Below are positions 55,401-64,000 of a stretch of DNA of 64,000 nt, piece after piece. The DNA comes from Sphaerosporella brunnea (Eukaryota; Ascomycota; Pezizomycetes; Pezizales; Pyronemataceae): NCBI GenBank assembly GCA_008704415.1, contig VXIS01000176.1:1-64000 (forward strand), read 5' to 3'. The position numbers and the translations under genes are program-made. The stretch's first letter is position 1. Every line of letters starts with the position of its first letter. The notes under the pieces were generated by a model. That model did no database searches. It had not been told where the DNA came from and saw only the letters and a program-made list of their open reading frames with translations.

Positions 55401-56538
55401 CTGCCAACACCTGGACCCGAGACCCCAAAGCGCGAGGTTGCTCACCAGCTCGATTCTATACAACAGTCGCCCACACCCCCAAGTTCAGAAGACGAACGTC
55501 CACCACCATCGGAAAAAACTCAGAAACGAAATATTACACCCCCAACTGCACGAATGACTCGAAGCAAAAAGACCATCCAAGACTTCCAGATCCTCGAGGA
55601 CATGGGGCAAGGCGCGTACGGTCAAGTCAAGCTTGCGCGTTTCAAGCGCAAAGACATGAAGCGCGTCGTGTTGAAGTATGTCACCAAGCGGCGGATCCTG
55701 GTAGACACTTGGACACGCGATAGGCGACTCGGGACTGTGCCCCTTGAGATCCACGTACTGGATTATCTCGGCCGCGACGGACTGAAGCATCCCAACATCG
55801 TCGAGATGACGGATTTCTTCGAGGACGACATCAACTACTACATCGAGATGGTGCCGCACGGACTGCCAGGAATGGACCTGTTCGATTACATCGAGTTGAA
55901 GGTCAACATGGACGAAGACGAGTGTCGCAGCATCTTCGTCCAGGTCGCCCGCGCGCTTTACCACCTCCACATCAAGGCCGGCGTTGTCCACCGAGACATC
56001 AAGGACGAAAATGTAGTCCTGGACGGCGCGGGAAATATCAAGCTGATCGACTTTGGATCTTCAGCCTACATCAAGAGCGGGCCTTTCGACGTGTTTGTGG
56101 GTACTATCGGTAAGCCTCTCAATCCTTTCGTGTCATGTGTTCAGTTCTCTAACCCGTTTTGATAGATTATGCGGCGCCAGAGGTTCTTCAGGGCAAGTCC
56201 TACAAAGGGAAGGAACAGGATGTGTGGGCGCTTGGAGTGTTGCTCTACACCATCTGCTACAAGGAGAACCCTTTCTACAACGTATTTCACCTCTTTATTG
56301 CTTCAAGTTCGCATCTAATGCATTTCAGATCGACGAAATCATGGACCGCGAGCTCAGGATCCCATTTGTGATGTCGGAGGTCTCGTTGAACTTGATAAAG
56401 CTGATGCTAGACCGAGATGTGGATAGACGGCCCACAATCGAGCAGGTGATCGCGCACCCCTGGTTCGAGGACCTACCGGGGCCCGAGGAGGCGCTGTTGG
56501 CAGAGTATCCCATAGACGCCAGCATTGTCAATCGGTAG
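52405..56538 (+). CDS. PSK1: PAS domain-containing serine/threonine kinase (Psk1/Psk2-like)
   Basis: Proposed exons 52405-52450, 52864-53062, 53243-56109, 56166-56281 and 56329-56538 give 1145 residues. All junctions are in frame; the first intron is 413 bp and the others 47-180 bp. A Ser/Thr-rich N-terminus is followed by two PAS-like regions (around 372-440, [20 protein letters not shown]; around 612-730, [20 protein letters not shown]). A proline-rich linker precedes the kinase domain (~862-1130): GQGAYGQV loop, catalytic [13 protein letters not shown], then [20 protein letters not shown]. In yeast, Psk1/2 couple nutrient state to sugar storage and translation; that role is by homology. 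The kinase is complete. The 5' exon is short ([15 protein letters not shown]) and rests on a clean GTAAGC donor. Confidence 0.93.
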
Positions 56539-57007
56539 CGAGGCTGAACAACGGTGTTTTGCTTTTTCTGGGGCATCTTTTCGTAATTTTTTCTTTCTTT
56601 TTTTATGACATGGCAAGGGATTTGGAGTTAGATGCATTCATGCAAGGTGATTTTTCCTTTCTTTTTTTTTTTTCTTTCTTTGTATGGGTCTTCTTTGCGG
56701 AACTGGGGTTAGACGAATTACAGGTAGAAAAGTATGGATTGGACGGGTGGGTTGGATGAATGGATACAGGGGTTTCTCAGTTATTGTTTTTTTGTTTTTT
56801 TTCTTCTGGTGTAAATACATACCTCTACTACTGCGGAGATGTGATGTGGAAGATGGGGTAAAATTGGCTGCGGATCTCTTTCTTTACTACCTACCTACCT
56901 TCTTCTGATGCTTGGTTGGAGTAGTGGGTCGGTAATGGGATTAATGATGATACATGTACCGTTCTTTCTGCTCACTCATACACTGAGTGCGTCAACGATA
57001 AAGGATC
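56539..57007. other. Convergent intergenic region
   Basis: A T-rich stretch between the ends of the PAS kinase and metallophosphoesterase genes, probably both 3'UTRs. T runs lie near 56590, 56660 and 56790. No gene seen. Confidence 0.55.
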
Positions 57008-58054
57008 TCACTCCCCCTCCACACCATCAACCATAATATCAACCACAACCGGCTTTCCCCAGCCGCCTACGCGCCCCTCACCCTTCCTCCACGGTCCCTT
57101 CGCAATAGACGCATTAACACACAGCGTCTCCCGTCCCCTCTCCAGCTGCGTAGCATCAACCAGGAACTGCCGCTTGGCCGACTCGGGACTGGGATCCTCG
57201 ATGCTTACGCACCCCTCTTCTCGCCAGTCCACGCGGGACGGGGGAGCCCACCGCACCCGCTCCACCCCGCGCCCCGCGTGCACGTGCCCGAACACGTGAA
57301 CCAGCGGCCGCACCTCCGCCACCCGCCGCCGCAGCGTTTCGCTGCCACTGTGCATCTCCGGCGGCAACACGCTGCCGCTGCGGTCGAGATGGAACTTCGG
57401 CGGGGAATGCGTTAGCAGCACATCTACGCCCTCCGGCACGGCGCTCCACGGCTGTTCTCCTCCTCCGCCCCGCTCATACTGGAAGGCCCACGCCCGATCC
57501 GTGCTGCGCGGCGAGTACGGAGACCCGAAGAATTTGAGCCCGCATACTTCCACTATCCCCTTCTCTGGGGTGAGATACGTCAGCGCCTTCCCGGCAAGGA
57601 GGGAGAGGCACTCCTGGTGCGTTTCTGCGGAGACGAAAGAGCCGTCGAATGCTAGGTCGTGGTTCCCCGCGATGAACAGCTTGTGCGGGTGCGGCTGTGA
57701 AGACAGCCAGGACAATGCGTTGCCGAGAGAACGGACGCTGCCGTCGTTGCTTAGGTCCCCCGCGTGTAGCAGGATGTCGCCGCGTGGAAGGTACGGCGTG
57801 TGCTGGTGGGTGTCCGAGATGCAGACGAGGCGGAGCTTCTTGCGGCGCGGGGCTGCGGGTGGAAGGGGAAGGGATGGCGGGATTGGCGTGAGGGGTGATG
57901 ACGGCCCGTCGAGTGAGGTCGTGAGCGTCCGCCGCTGGATGGCCGCTGGCAGCACTGGCAGCCCGTCGTCGGTTAGTTGCGAGGGCGCGAGCTCAGAACG
58001 AGGCGGTGGCTCGGCGTAGACGCGGTGGTAGATTAGGTTTGCGGGGGGCTCCAT
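57008..58054 (-). CDS. Calcineurin-like metallophosphoesterase (MPPED-type)
   Basis: An intronless 348-residue protein. A proline-rich N-terminus (~70 residues) precedes the two-metal phosphoesterase fold. In order: CISDTHQHTPYLPRGD (D-x-H), HAGDLSNDGS (GD), FIAGNHDLAFDG (GNHD), VDVLLTHSPPKFHLD (H) and VHVFGHVHAGRGVERV (GHxH). All metal ligands are present. Spacing and the THSPP motif resemble the MPPED1/MPPED2 (UPF0046) group; substrate unknown, likely cytosolic. It is GC-rich, unlike the surrounding intergenic DNA. Confidence 0.9.
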   Translation of the reverse strand: MEPPANLIYHRVYAEPPPRSELAPSQLTDDGLPVLPAAIQRRTLTTSLDGPSSPLTPIPPSLPLPPAAPRRKKLRLVCISDTHQHTPYLPRGDILLHAGDLSNDGSVRSLGNALSWLSSQPHPHKLFIAGNHDLAFDGSFVSAETHQECLSLLAGKALTYLTPEKGIVEVCGLKFFGSPYSPRSTDRAWAFQYERGGGGEQPWSAVPEGVDVLLTHSPPKFHLDRSGSVLPPEMHSGSETLRRRVAEVRPLVHVFGHVHAGRGVERVRWAPPSRVDWREEGCVSIEDPSPESAKRQFLVDATQLERGRETLCVNASIAKGPWRKGEGRVGGWGKPVVVDIMVDGVEGE

Positions 58055-58211
58055 GTGTAGTGAGAGGTTGAGTGCTTTGGGTGGGTTGGGGTTCGGGCCG
58101 GGCCGAGGCGGGGGGATCTACGTGGAGATATGGTTGGCGACGGTGTGCAGATATCCGCTCAGTATTGACAACGCTCGCACTTCCATTATTTGTCTTCATG
58201 TAAAGGCTAGA

Positions 58212-58823
58212 TCACTTTCTTCTAACCCTCTTCCTCCCCTTCTCCTCATCATCCCCCTCCTCCTCCTCCTCCTCCTCCTCCTCCTCCTCCTCCTCAGCAA
58301 CAAGCCTGCTCCTCATCCGTCCCCCCCTCAAGCACCGCACGCCAAAAAAACACCTCACAAACTCCCACTCCCCTACAAGCGTCAAATCGCCCGGCCTACC
58401 TCTGCAATGGAACGCGCCCACCCCGCTACACACGCTCATGGGCAGGTCAAAAGCGACACACCAGCGCCACCGCGTATTCCGTCTCAGCAGCGGATACTTA
58501 AACACCAGCCAGCGCACCTCGCGCAGCTCCTTCAGCGCCCATCCATTCGCGGAGTAGAAGGTGCGCGCGAAACGGAACCAGGCGGCCAGCTGCTGCTGCT
58601 CCTCCTCCACCTCCTCCTGAGCGAGGTTGGGAGATGATAGCTCTGCGGAGAGCACGCGGATGTAGAGCCGCGAGAGATGCGCGAGCAGCACGTGGCGGTG
58701 GGCCCGCAGCGTTTTCAGTGCGTGCGTGTGGCTGAAGAGGAACTTTTGCAGCACCCGCGGACCCGGCTGCTGCAGGAGTTGCTCCGTTATTGCGAGCAGG
58801 ATCTCGGCGGGGAGCGGCGGCAT
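58212..58823 (-). CDS. Small F-box-like protein, paralogue 2
   Basis: 203 residues, intronless. Opens MPPLPAEILLAITEQLLQQP (F-box-like), then VLQKFLFSHTHALKTLRAHR, WALKELREVRWLVFKYPLL and a C-terminal EWEFVRCFFGVR. These correspond block by block to the protein at 42698-43267 (KFLFCH, WLPEELRDL, EKVFRKVFFG). The tail is extended by about 13 consecutive Glu from a (CTC)n tract at 58257-58295, then a basic end (RKRVRRK). It is more GC-rich than its paralogue. The start at 58823 lies ~70 bp below a TATA box; upstream codons are GGAA repeats. Confidence 0.7.
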   Translation of the reverse strand: MPPLPAEILLAITEQLLQQPGPRVLQKFLFSHTHALKTLRAHRHVLLAHLSRLYIRVLSAELSSPNLAQEEVEEEQQQLAAWFRFARTFYSANGWALKELREVRWLVFKYPLLRRNTRWRWCVAFDLPMSVCSGVGAFHCRGRPGDLTLVGEWEFVRCFFGVRCLRGGRMRSRLVAEEEEEEEEEEEEEGDDEEKGRKRVRRK

Positions 58824-58893
58824 TTGCGTGGGTGTGTGTGTGGGCGTTGCAAAGGAAGGAAGGAAGGAAGGAAGGAAGGCGCTGGAGGCTTTG

Positions 58894-58901
58894 CTTTTAT
58901 A
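58894..58901 (-). promoter_or_regulatory. TATA box of the second F-box-like gene
   Basis: TATAAAAG on the minus strand, about 70 bp upstream of the ATG. It parallels the TATA box of the first paralogue. Confidence 0.55.
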
Positions 58902-59519
58902 GTCGCGGAACCACGCAAGGGTCCAGATTGTGCGTTTGTGGTTTTTTTGTATGCCCTGCCCTGCCTGGAGCAAACATAGCTCAGCCAGCCGCGGCGCGCA
59001 CGGCTTTGAAGTCCTTCCTAATCGAAATACGAATATTTCTATAGGAAATTACATCTTTGCATACGTAGTAGTAGATAAAGGATACTTTTTATACTTCAGG
59101 TATATAATGTCAAAGGACCTAGGTAAGTTGTCAAAACCATCGAAGCTTCGACTCCAGATGAATTGCCATCTGCGGATGCGACTGCTGTATAAACGACTAC
59201 TGCAGCCACGGGCCGTCCGTTATTTTTATTGTTTTTTCATTGTTTTTTTTTTGTGTGGGTCAACCAGGGCGTATGTAATCGACCCGATGTGTCAAGCTGG
59301 GGTTTCGCATTGAGTGATAATCAGTGACTGGCCACCATTCTAGATACTAGTTGAACGCGAACTTTCTAGCAGCAGCCGCTCTACTATCAGCTCCCAACGA
59401 TGAGATTATTTCCCCTGTAGCTAAGGAGCTAGTATCAAACGATACCTTATGAACTACCTACCACCTTACAAACCACTGGGCTCCGTGCCCGTTTTGAAAT
59501 CCCGGCAAGAAAGACACAA

Positions 59520-59580
59520 GGCCCAATCCCGGGTTTGAACCGCGGACCTCCCACATCTTCCGCCACTGAGTGGCTTGGGT
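59520..59580 (-). repeat. tRNA-like unit, possible SINE
   Basis: On the minus strand, CACTCAGTGGCGGAAGATG resembles box A and CGCGGTTCAAACCCGGG contains a consensus box B. There is no acceptor pairing, so it is not a tRNA gene. Confidence 0.4.
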
Positions 59581-60053
59581 GCGAACCCGAAGCGAGAATC
59601 ATACCATTATCCCACATCCATTCGCAAGTCGGCCACTGCCTCTCCGGGTTACGCGTGTAATAGCGCTGCACCAACTTCCTTTCGACGGTATAACTGCATG
59701 ATAGCGGTGCTGGAACTCCGGCGGCGTGGGGTAACACCATCCCCGCTCAGCTATCCATGCTGACGAGCGTTCTCTGCGCCTGGAGGCCCGAAAAGGTCTG
59801 TAACAGGGATAGAACTTGGTTGGAAGAGAAATAGGAGCTTTCTATGAAGATAATATAGTTTCACAGTTGTAGCTGTACGTTCGCCAATACCATGTTCACC
59901 ATGGAGCTCAGCGATCCCAACGGCCCGGGTCAGCTGCCCGGGCGGGCTATGGCGGCCAGGGCAACTTCTGGTGGCCCGGACACTTTGTTGGGCTATGAAC
60001 AAACAGCCGACGCTCAGCCCGGCTCTGCTATTAGACCCAACTACTAACTTATG

Positions 60054-60173
60054 TACCGTATTATCTCGGTACTAAGGCAATGCGGCAAAATCACTGCGCT
60101 CTGTGGGGAAGTCTCTCAGCCTCCTGGCAAAGTCACTTAGCCACATTGCCTTATTACCGGGATAATACGGTAC
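60054..60173. mobile_element. Hairpin MITE, CCGTATTATC subtype
   Basis: 120 bp from TACCGTATTATCTCGG to its inverse. Its central GCGCTCTGTGG...CTCCTGGCAAAG core is in the opposite orientation to the copy at 61498-61616. Confidence 0.88.
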
Positions 60174-60390
60174 ACCAGAAAGCCCTGCGAACAGACCACT
60201 CCACCAGCTACCCATTACGCCCCCGTAAACATACCAACTACGCAGAACAAACTAAATCAAACCACCTCCCACATCATTTCCCCTTCGGTCATTCTGCCGA
60301 AACCCCATATTTCCAACCCGCTGCTGACCTTAACCTCGTCCCATTGCCGTATGCCAACCTCGCGCCTTCCCCCATGAAAACCAGCACATC

Positions 60391-61160
60391 CCACTATCCC
60401 TGGAACAACCGCCACTGCTTGCCGGTTTTGTTTTCAATTTGCCGAAGAATCTCATTTTGCGGAACCAGAAATCCGAGGCCGTTGTTGGTATTGCTGTCAG
60501 GGTTGGTCGATACCGACGAGCATCCCAACCCACGAACAGGTGCCGCCATCGAACTTGAACACTCCAGCTCCTGAATCTCCACATGCACAAAATAGTTGCG
60601 GCTGGTTAGGGGATATCAACGTTAGGATGTAATACAGTAAACGTTTGCTTCTCTCGGCTGAATCCACACAGTCACCGTACAGCATCCAAAGCGCGCGGTC
60701 ACGATTGACATGGCAGCCATTCGGCACGGGGAGCCCAGTCGTGATGGGCGAAGGATGTATGATAGAGGCTGGGGAAGGTTGGTGGGGGCCCAGGAGGAAG
60801 TGGTGGTGGATAAGCACTAATAGACAGTATGTTCGCATTTTTGAAGACAGTGGGTACGGTTAGGCCTTCGAAGAACTTCAGCGAGTGAAGTGCCCAAACC
60901 ATGAGCAAGGGAATGCAGAATGCAGACGAGAATCCGTAACCAACAACGGTGAAAGAAAACTGAGTATTTCCTCTGTGTTTTTGGATAATTTTTGCGCTCC
61001 TTCCGTGTATCTGGCGAATTAGCGCCGCCGTTTCGGGCCCGGGAATGTACTCAGGAACAACTCTGGGCAGGAATCCGGCAGGTACGGCGACTTTGTCTTC
61101 ACCAACTGACACAAAGTTGTATTCCGTTAAGCCATCAGCATTGTAGAGGTCGCCTGGCTT
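60391..61160 (-). pseudogene. Broken gene with chymotrypsin-like GDSG motif
   Basis: Minus-strand fragments in order: GDLYNADGLTEYNFVSVGED...FFEGLTVPTVFKNANIL (upstream); ALWMLYGDCVDSAERSKRLL...ACGDSGAGVFKFDGG; then, after a one-base frame change, NTNNGLGFLVPQNEILRQIE ending at 60394. GDSGAGVF followed by a small hydrophobic strand and GLGFLVPQ resembles the catalytic-serine region of chymotrypsin-fold proteases in fungi. At least one frameshift (near 60505) and stops between blocks remain even if introns are allowed. It may be a pseudogene or a multi-exon gene with a sequence error. The linkage of the upstream block is inference. Confidence 0.42.
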
Positions 61161-61497
61161 CAGCGTGCTTTGTAATCGAAGTCAGCTCCCAGTCTTGATG
61201 TTCAAACCTAGAGCCGTAGGTAAACAACCTCCGACGGGGTTGACAGCCGCGCTACAGCAAAAATCGGTTGGCAACCGTACGGTCATGTGCTTTTAGTAAT
61301 ACACACGAGGCCCGGAAGCCTGTTTTTTGCTGGGATGCAGGCGAGTTCTGCTAAAGGAGCTGTCGAAGGAGACAAATTGTGCGGGTGAGCAGAAACATTC
61401 ACAGGCTGGCACTCGTAGGTGCAGATGCGCTTCATCTTCACTGCTGAGCACTCGGGCCATTTCCACTAGCTTTAAATGTCTTGTTCATATATATATA

Positions 61498-61616
61498 TAC
61501 CGTATTATCTCGGTAATAAGGCAACATAGCTAAGTGACTTTGCCAGGAGGCTGAGTGACTTCACCACAGAGCGCAGTGACTTTGCCACATTGCCTCAGTA
61601 CCGAGATAATACGGTA
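61498..61616. mobile_element. Hairpin MITE, CCGTATTATC subtype
   Basis: 119 bp, TACCGTATTATCTCGG to its inverse, preceded by (AT)n. The core is inverted relative to the copy at 60054-60173, so together they bracket 1.56 kb. Confidence 0.9.
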
Positions 61617-63111
61617 TGTTGTGAGGCCACTCGTCGGTGGTGTAGCTGTGGCCCTACGGAATCTCGCGTGGAGGTTGGCAACTGGTTGGCAACCATTCTT
61701 GGCGGTTTCCCAGCTCTATTCAAACCGAAACAGCAGAAATACAAACCTTAAATTGGTGGTGAGGGCATCTCTCGTACGTTGATGATGATATGGCCACCAA
61801 TAGTTTACGTCTTTATTCCGCCCACAAAACCAGAGACATGAAAGCAATCCAACGCCAAACAGCAAAGGACGGGGGCCATAGGCACATGTAAGACAGGAAA
61901 CCTGCGCGTTACTGCTCCGGTCAGCGGCACATCGGCCGGGTGATGGGAACCAAACGTTTCGATCTCCATTATCCTTGCAGCATGACCAACATCTATAGGC
62001 CGAGCACTGCACGCACTTGTCCTCTCTCGATAGTTTGCTGCGTCGTTGCGCAATTGTGTCAAGTTCTCAGTGTAGCCGGCCTCAAGGACGGGAAGATCAG
62101 CCTCGAGCTACCACCCGCCACTCGCCTCGGACGAAGAGCCGCACACAGTGTTCGCGATAGCCAGCAGGCTGTTTGTCACGTTGCCTGTCTCAAGAATTCT
62201 GCCAACAGGGTGATTTCCATCTATGGACGCTCTTCACGGGAGAGCACTCGTTCTTCCAAAGCCCGCCTTCGAAGCCGGGCTCTACTCAGGCTGGCTCCCT
62301 TATAATTATACACAGGGACCGTTCATATCATCGCAGCTTGACGATGAGAACGATCATATTCAACTCGTATCTTCAAACGCGGTGTTAGTTCAGGGGCATT
62401 TATGCAGCATCTGTGGATACGCCAAGAAGTGGTCGGCTAGATTCCCGTGTAGATACATATGTACATACACATATACTTCTTGCTCAATGATCGAGATGCA
62501 ATCAGAAACCGATCTGAATGGGGAACTACGCCCCTCAGACACAGCGCCTCCGGTTGGCTTGTCCTCGCTGCGGAATCCAGAGAGAGTCGTGCCGACCTCA
62601 ACAGGGCTCAGGCCAGCGGGTGGTGGGGCAGTCGGGGATTTAAAGTCCGATGAGGAGCTGTGGGCCATCCCTCTACATATGATAATGCCGCTCTCTGCTC
62701 GCCAGTTGACTGGGGGAGGAGGGCGATCTCTTTCCCAGCCTCCTGGACCGGGGGAAAGGTTATGGTGGTGTTGTTCAGAATTCTTCCATCATTATTTACA
62801 TCCTTACTTACGCGCGCCGAACTATTTAAGCGCCTGTCACCATTTCATTGTAAATTGTATGGCTCTTTCCTACTGAACTTGATATGGAAGAAATCTATAC
62901 AACCACAACACTAGGTCAATTGGGCTGTTGGATGTTACGGATATGAATGATGCCGTTCTAAACATCTGGAGATTGATATTAACATCGATCGTCGGGCTCG
63001 TGGGCAATGAATTTACAGGACAGGTATCTGACACCGGGATGCACCGAGGTCGTATCCCACCATTAGTTTTCTGAAATAAATGTCCTCATACTCCGTCCTT
63101 TTCCACAACCA
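61617..63111. other. Intergenic region
   Basis: No gene I can support. A 217-codon plus-strand frame at 62223-62876 lacks recognisable domains and has shadow frames beside it. No element termini recognised. Confidence 0.4.
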
Positions 63112-64000
63112 TCAAGAGGCAGCAACCAGAACACCCATCGCCCCCTCAACAGGCCTAAAAATCCTATACCACCTGTCTTCATTTGCAGGCCTTGAGCTAC
63201 CAGCTCTAATCTCACGATCCAACCAGTTCCTAACGGCCCTCGAGCGACTCCACCCCTCAAAGCACTCAGCCACCCCGAGTAGCGCATCTGCGTCCATCAC
63301 TCTCCCTTCTTGCACCAGCTCCCTAACCCTAGCTTCCACCTCAGAAAAGTCCAGAAAGCTGTATCGAGGTCCCAGGCCGGCTTCTTTCTTCAGGTCCGCC
63401 TGCCATACTGGATGTGGAGTCAGTAGAGCCTTTAGCAGTGCTGCGAGTGTTGCCGAGAGAGGCGTATGACAGGTGGGGCAGCAGAGCGGGTGTTCGCGCG
63501 AAAGGAGGAATTTCAAGAGGCGAGATGTTAATGTCAGGTTCCAGCGAGAGGATAGGAGAGCATGGCCTGGCAGAGTGTCAGCTATGACCGTGGATATCGG
63601 TAGTGAGGGGGTTTACGGATGGGAGACCCCACTTTCAAAAGGGCCGAAAGGGCATTGGTGAAAGACGGCAGAAGGGCACACCACTTGTGTGTTTCCTGGT
63701 GTAGAATCACAGTACGCATAGATGCCCACACTTCCAGGTAAAGGAAGGGGTTTTTGGACCACCATTCGGTTCCGAGAAAGGAGACCATTCCGCAGAGTCC
63801 GCCTGTGATGTAGGCCATCTCGAAGGAACATTTCATCAAAACTGTGACGATCCTGCCAATTTCATTCTCTCTATGGGCGCAATCATCGCGTGGTGCGAGA
63901 GGCAAAGCCATAATCGATGTTCGTTTGGCGCCCAAGCCGGTAACCACGAGGAGTTCGATAAGGGCTCCCACGGACGCCGAATGAAGCCATATCAATCCCG
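63112..64000 (-). CDS. Hypothetical protein, 5' end beyond the window
   Basis: Exon 63112-63566 joins 63617-64000 across a 50-bp intron (GTAAAC...GCCAG, phase 1). Together they read ALLKVGSPIRHALLSSRWNL. About 278 residues are visible. Features: mildly hydrophobic helices near the start, CCPTCHTPL (a lone C-x2-C), a leucine-rich helical segment LAALLKALL, then acidic helices FLDFSEVEARVRELV and ADALLGVAECFEG. No family recognised. The upstream frame is open to the window edge, so the true start lies outside. Confidence 0.6.

Larger units (their letters stand above)
58824..60053. other. Intergenic region
   Basis: Starts with a (GGAA)n tract at 58853-58878 in the 5' leader of the F-box-like gene. 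A tRNA-like unit lies near 59520-59580. No gene supported. Confidence 0.5.

Noticed and set aside
62223..62876. 217-codon plus-strand frame
   Set aside because: No domain, uneven composition, competing frames on both strands and no splice or promoter support.
1..64000. CRISPR array or bacterial defence operon
   Set aside because: No regularly spaced direct repeats, and gene structure is clearly eukaryotic with spliceosomal introns.

Overview
The window looks like filamentous ascomycete (Pezizomycotina-type) nuclear DNA. It has compact genes with 49-80 bp introns carrying GT...AG ends and CTGAC/CTAAC-like branch sites, and one 413-bp 5' intron. It also has fungal housekeeping genes (ZRC1-type zinc transporter, MIP1 mitochondrial polymerase, PRI2 primase, JAC1, PAS kinase), two intron-bearing tRNA genes and several transposon superfamilies. 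I cannot name the genus.

Positions 1-15355 form a near-perfect giant inverted repeat. Position x pairs with about 15358-15360 minus x, around a 13-bp spacer at 7674-7686. Each arm carries the start of the zinc transporter gene, 118-124-bp hairpin MITEs, a PD-(D/E)XK nuclease-like gene, a truncated hAT element and a 5'-truncated LINE nested in a TIR element. Only the right arm runs into an intact transporter. The first ~387 bases differ from the right arm by about 30 small indels and substitutions, and the tip also carries single-base indels. Both look like uncorrected long-read error, so a fold-back artefact at a contig end is the leading explanation for the left arm. A real palindrome is the alternative.

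14.7-24 kb holds the zinc transporter (+), a pathogen-related/SnoaL-like gene (-), a 554-bp Mutator-like remnant with a 10-bp target duplication, and MIP1 (-). 25.2-31.6 kb is a LINE fragment interrupted by an intact Ty1/copia element with near-identical LTRs. 31.6-37 kb is gene-poor, with TIR elements, LINE tails and a tRNA-Gly(GCC).

37-43.3 kb holds a five-exon GT90 glycosyltransferase, PRI2 and a small F-box-like gene. 43-52 kb is sparse: a hairpin MITE beside an unrecognised gene, JAC1, and a second tRNA-Gly(GCC). 52.4-58.8 kb holds the five-exon PAS kinase, a metallophosphoesterase and a second F-box-like gene paralogous to the first. 58.8-64 kb is mostly non-coding. It includes a broken GDSG-motif gene between two inverted copies of the 119-bp hairpin MITE, and a gene cut by the right edge.

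The host genes are ordinary, unlinked functions. The unusual content is the palindrome, the hairpin MITE superfamily and the transposon-associated nuclease-like and BED-finger genes.
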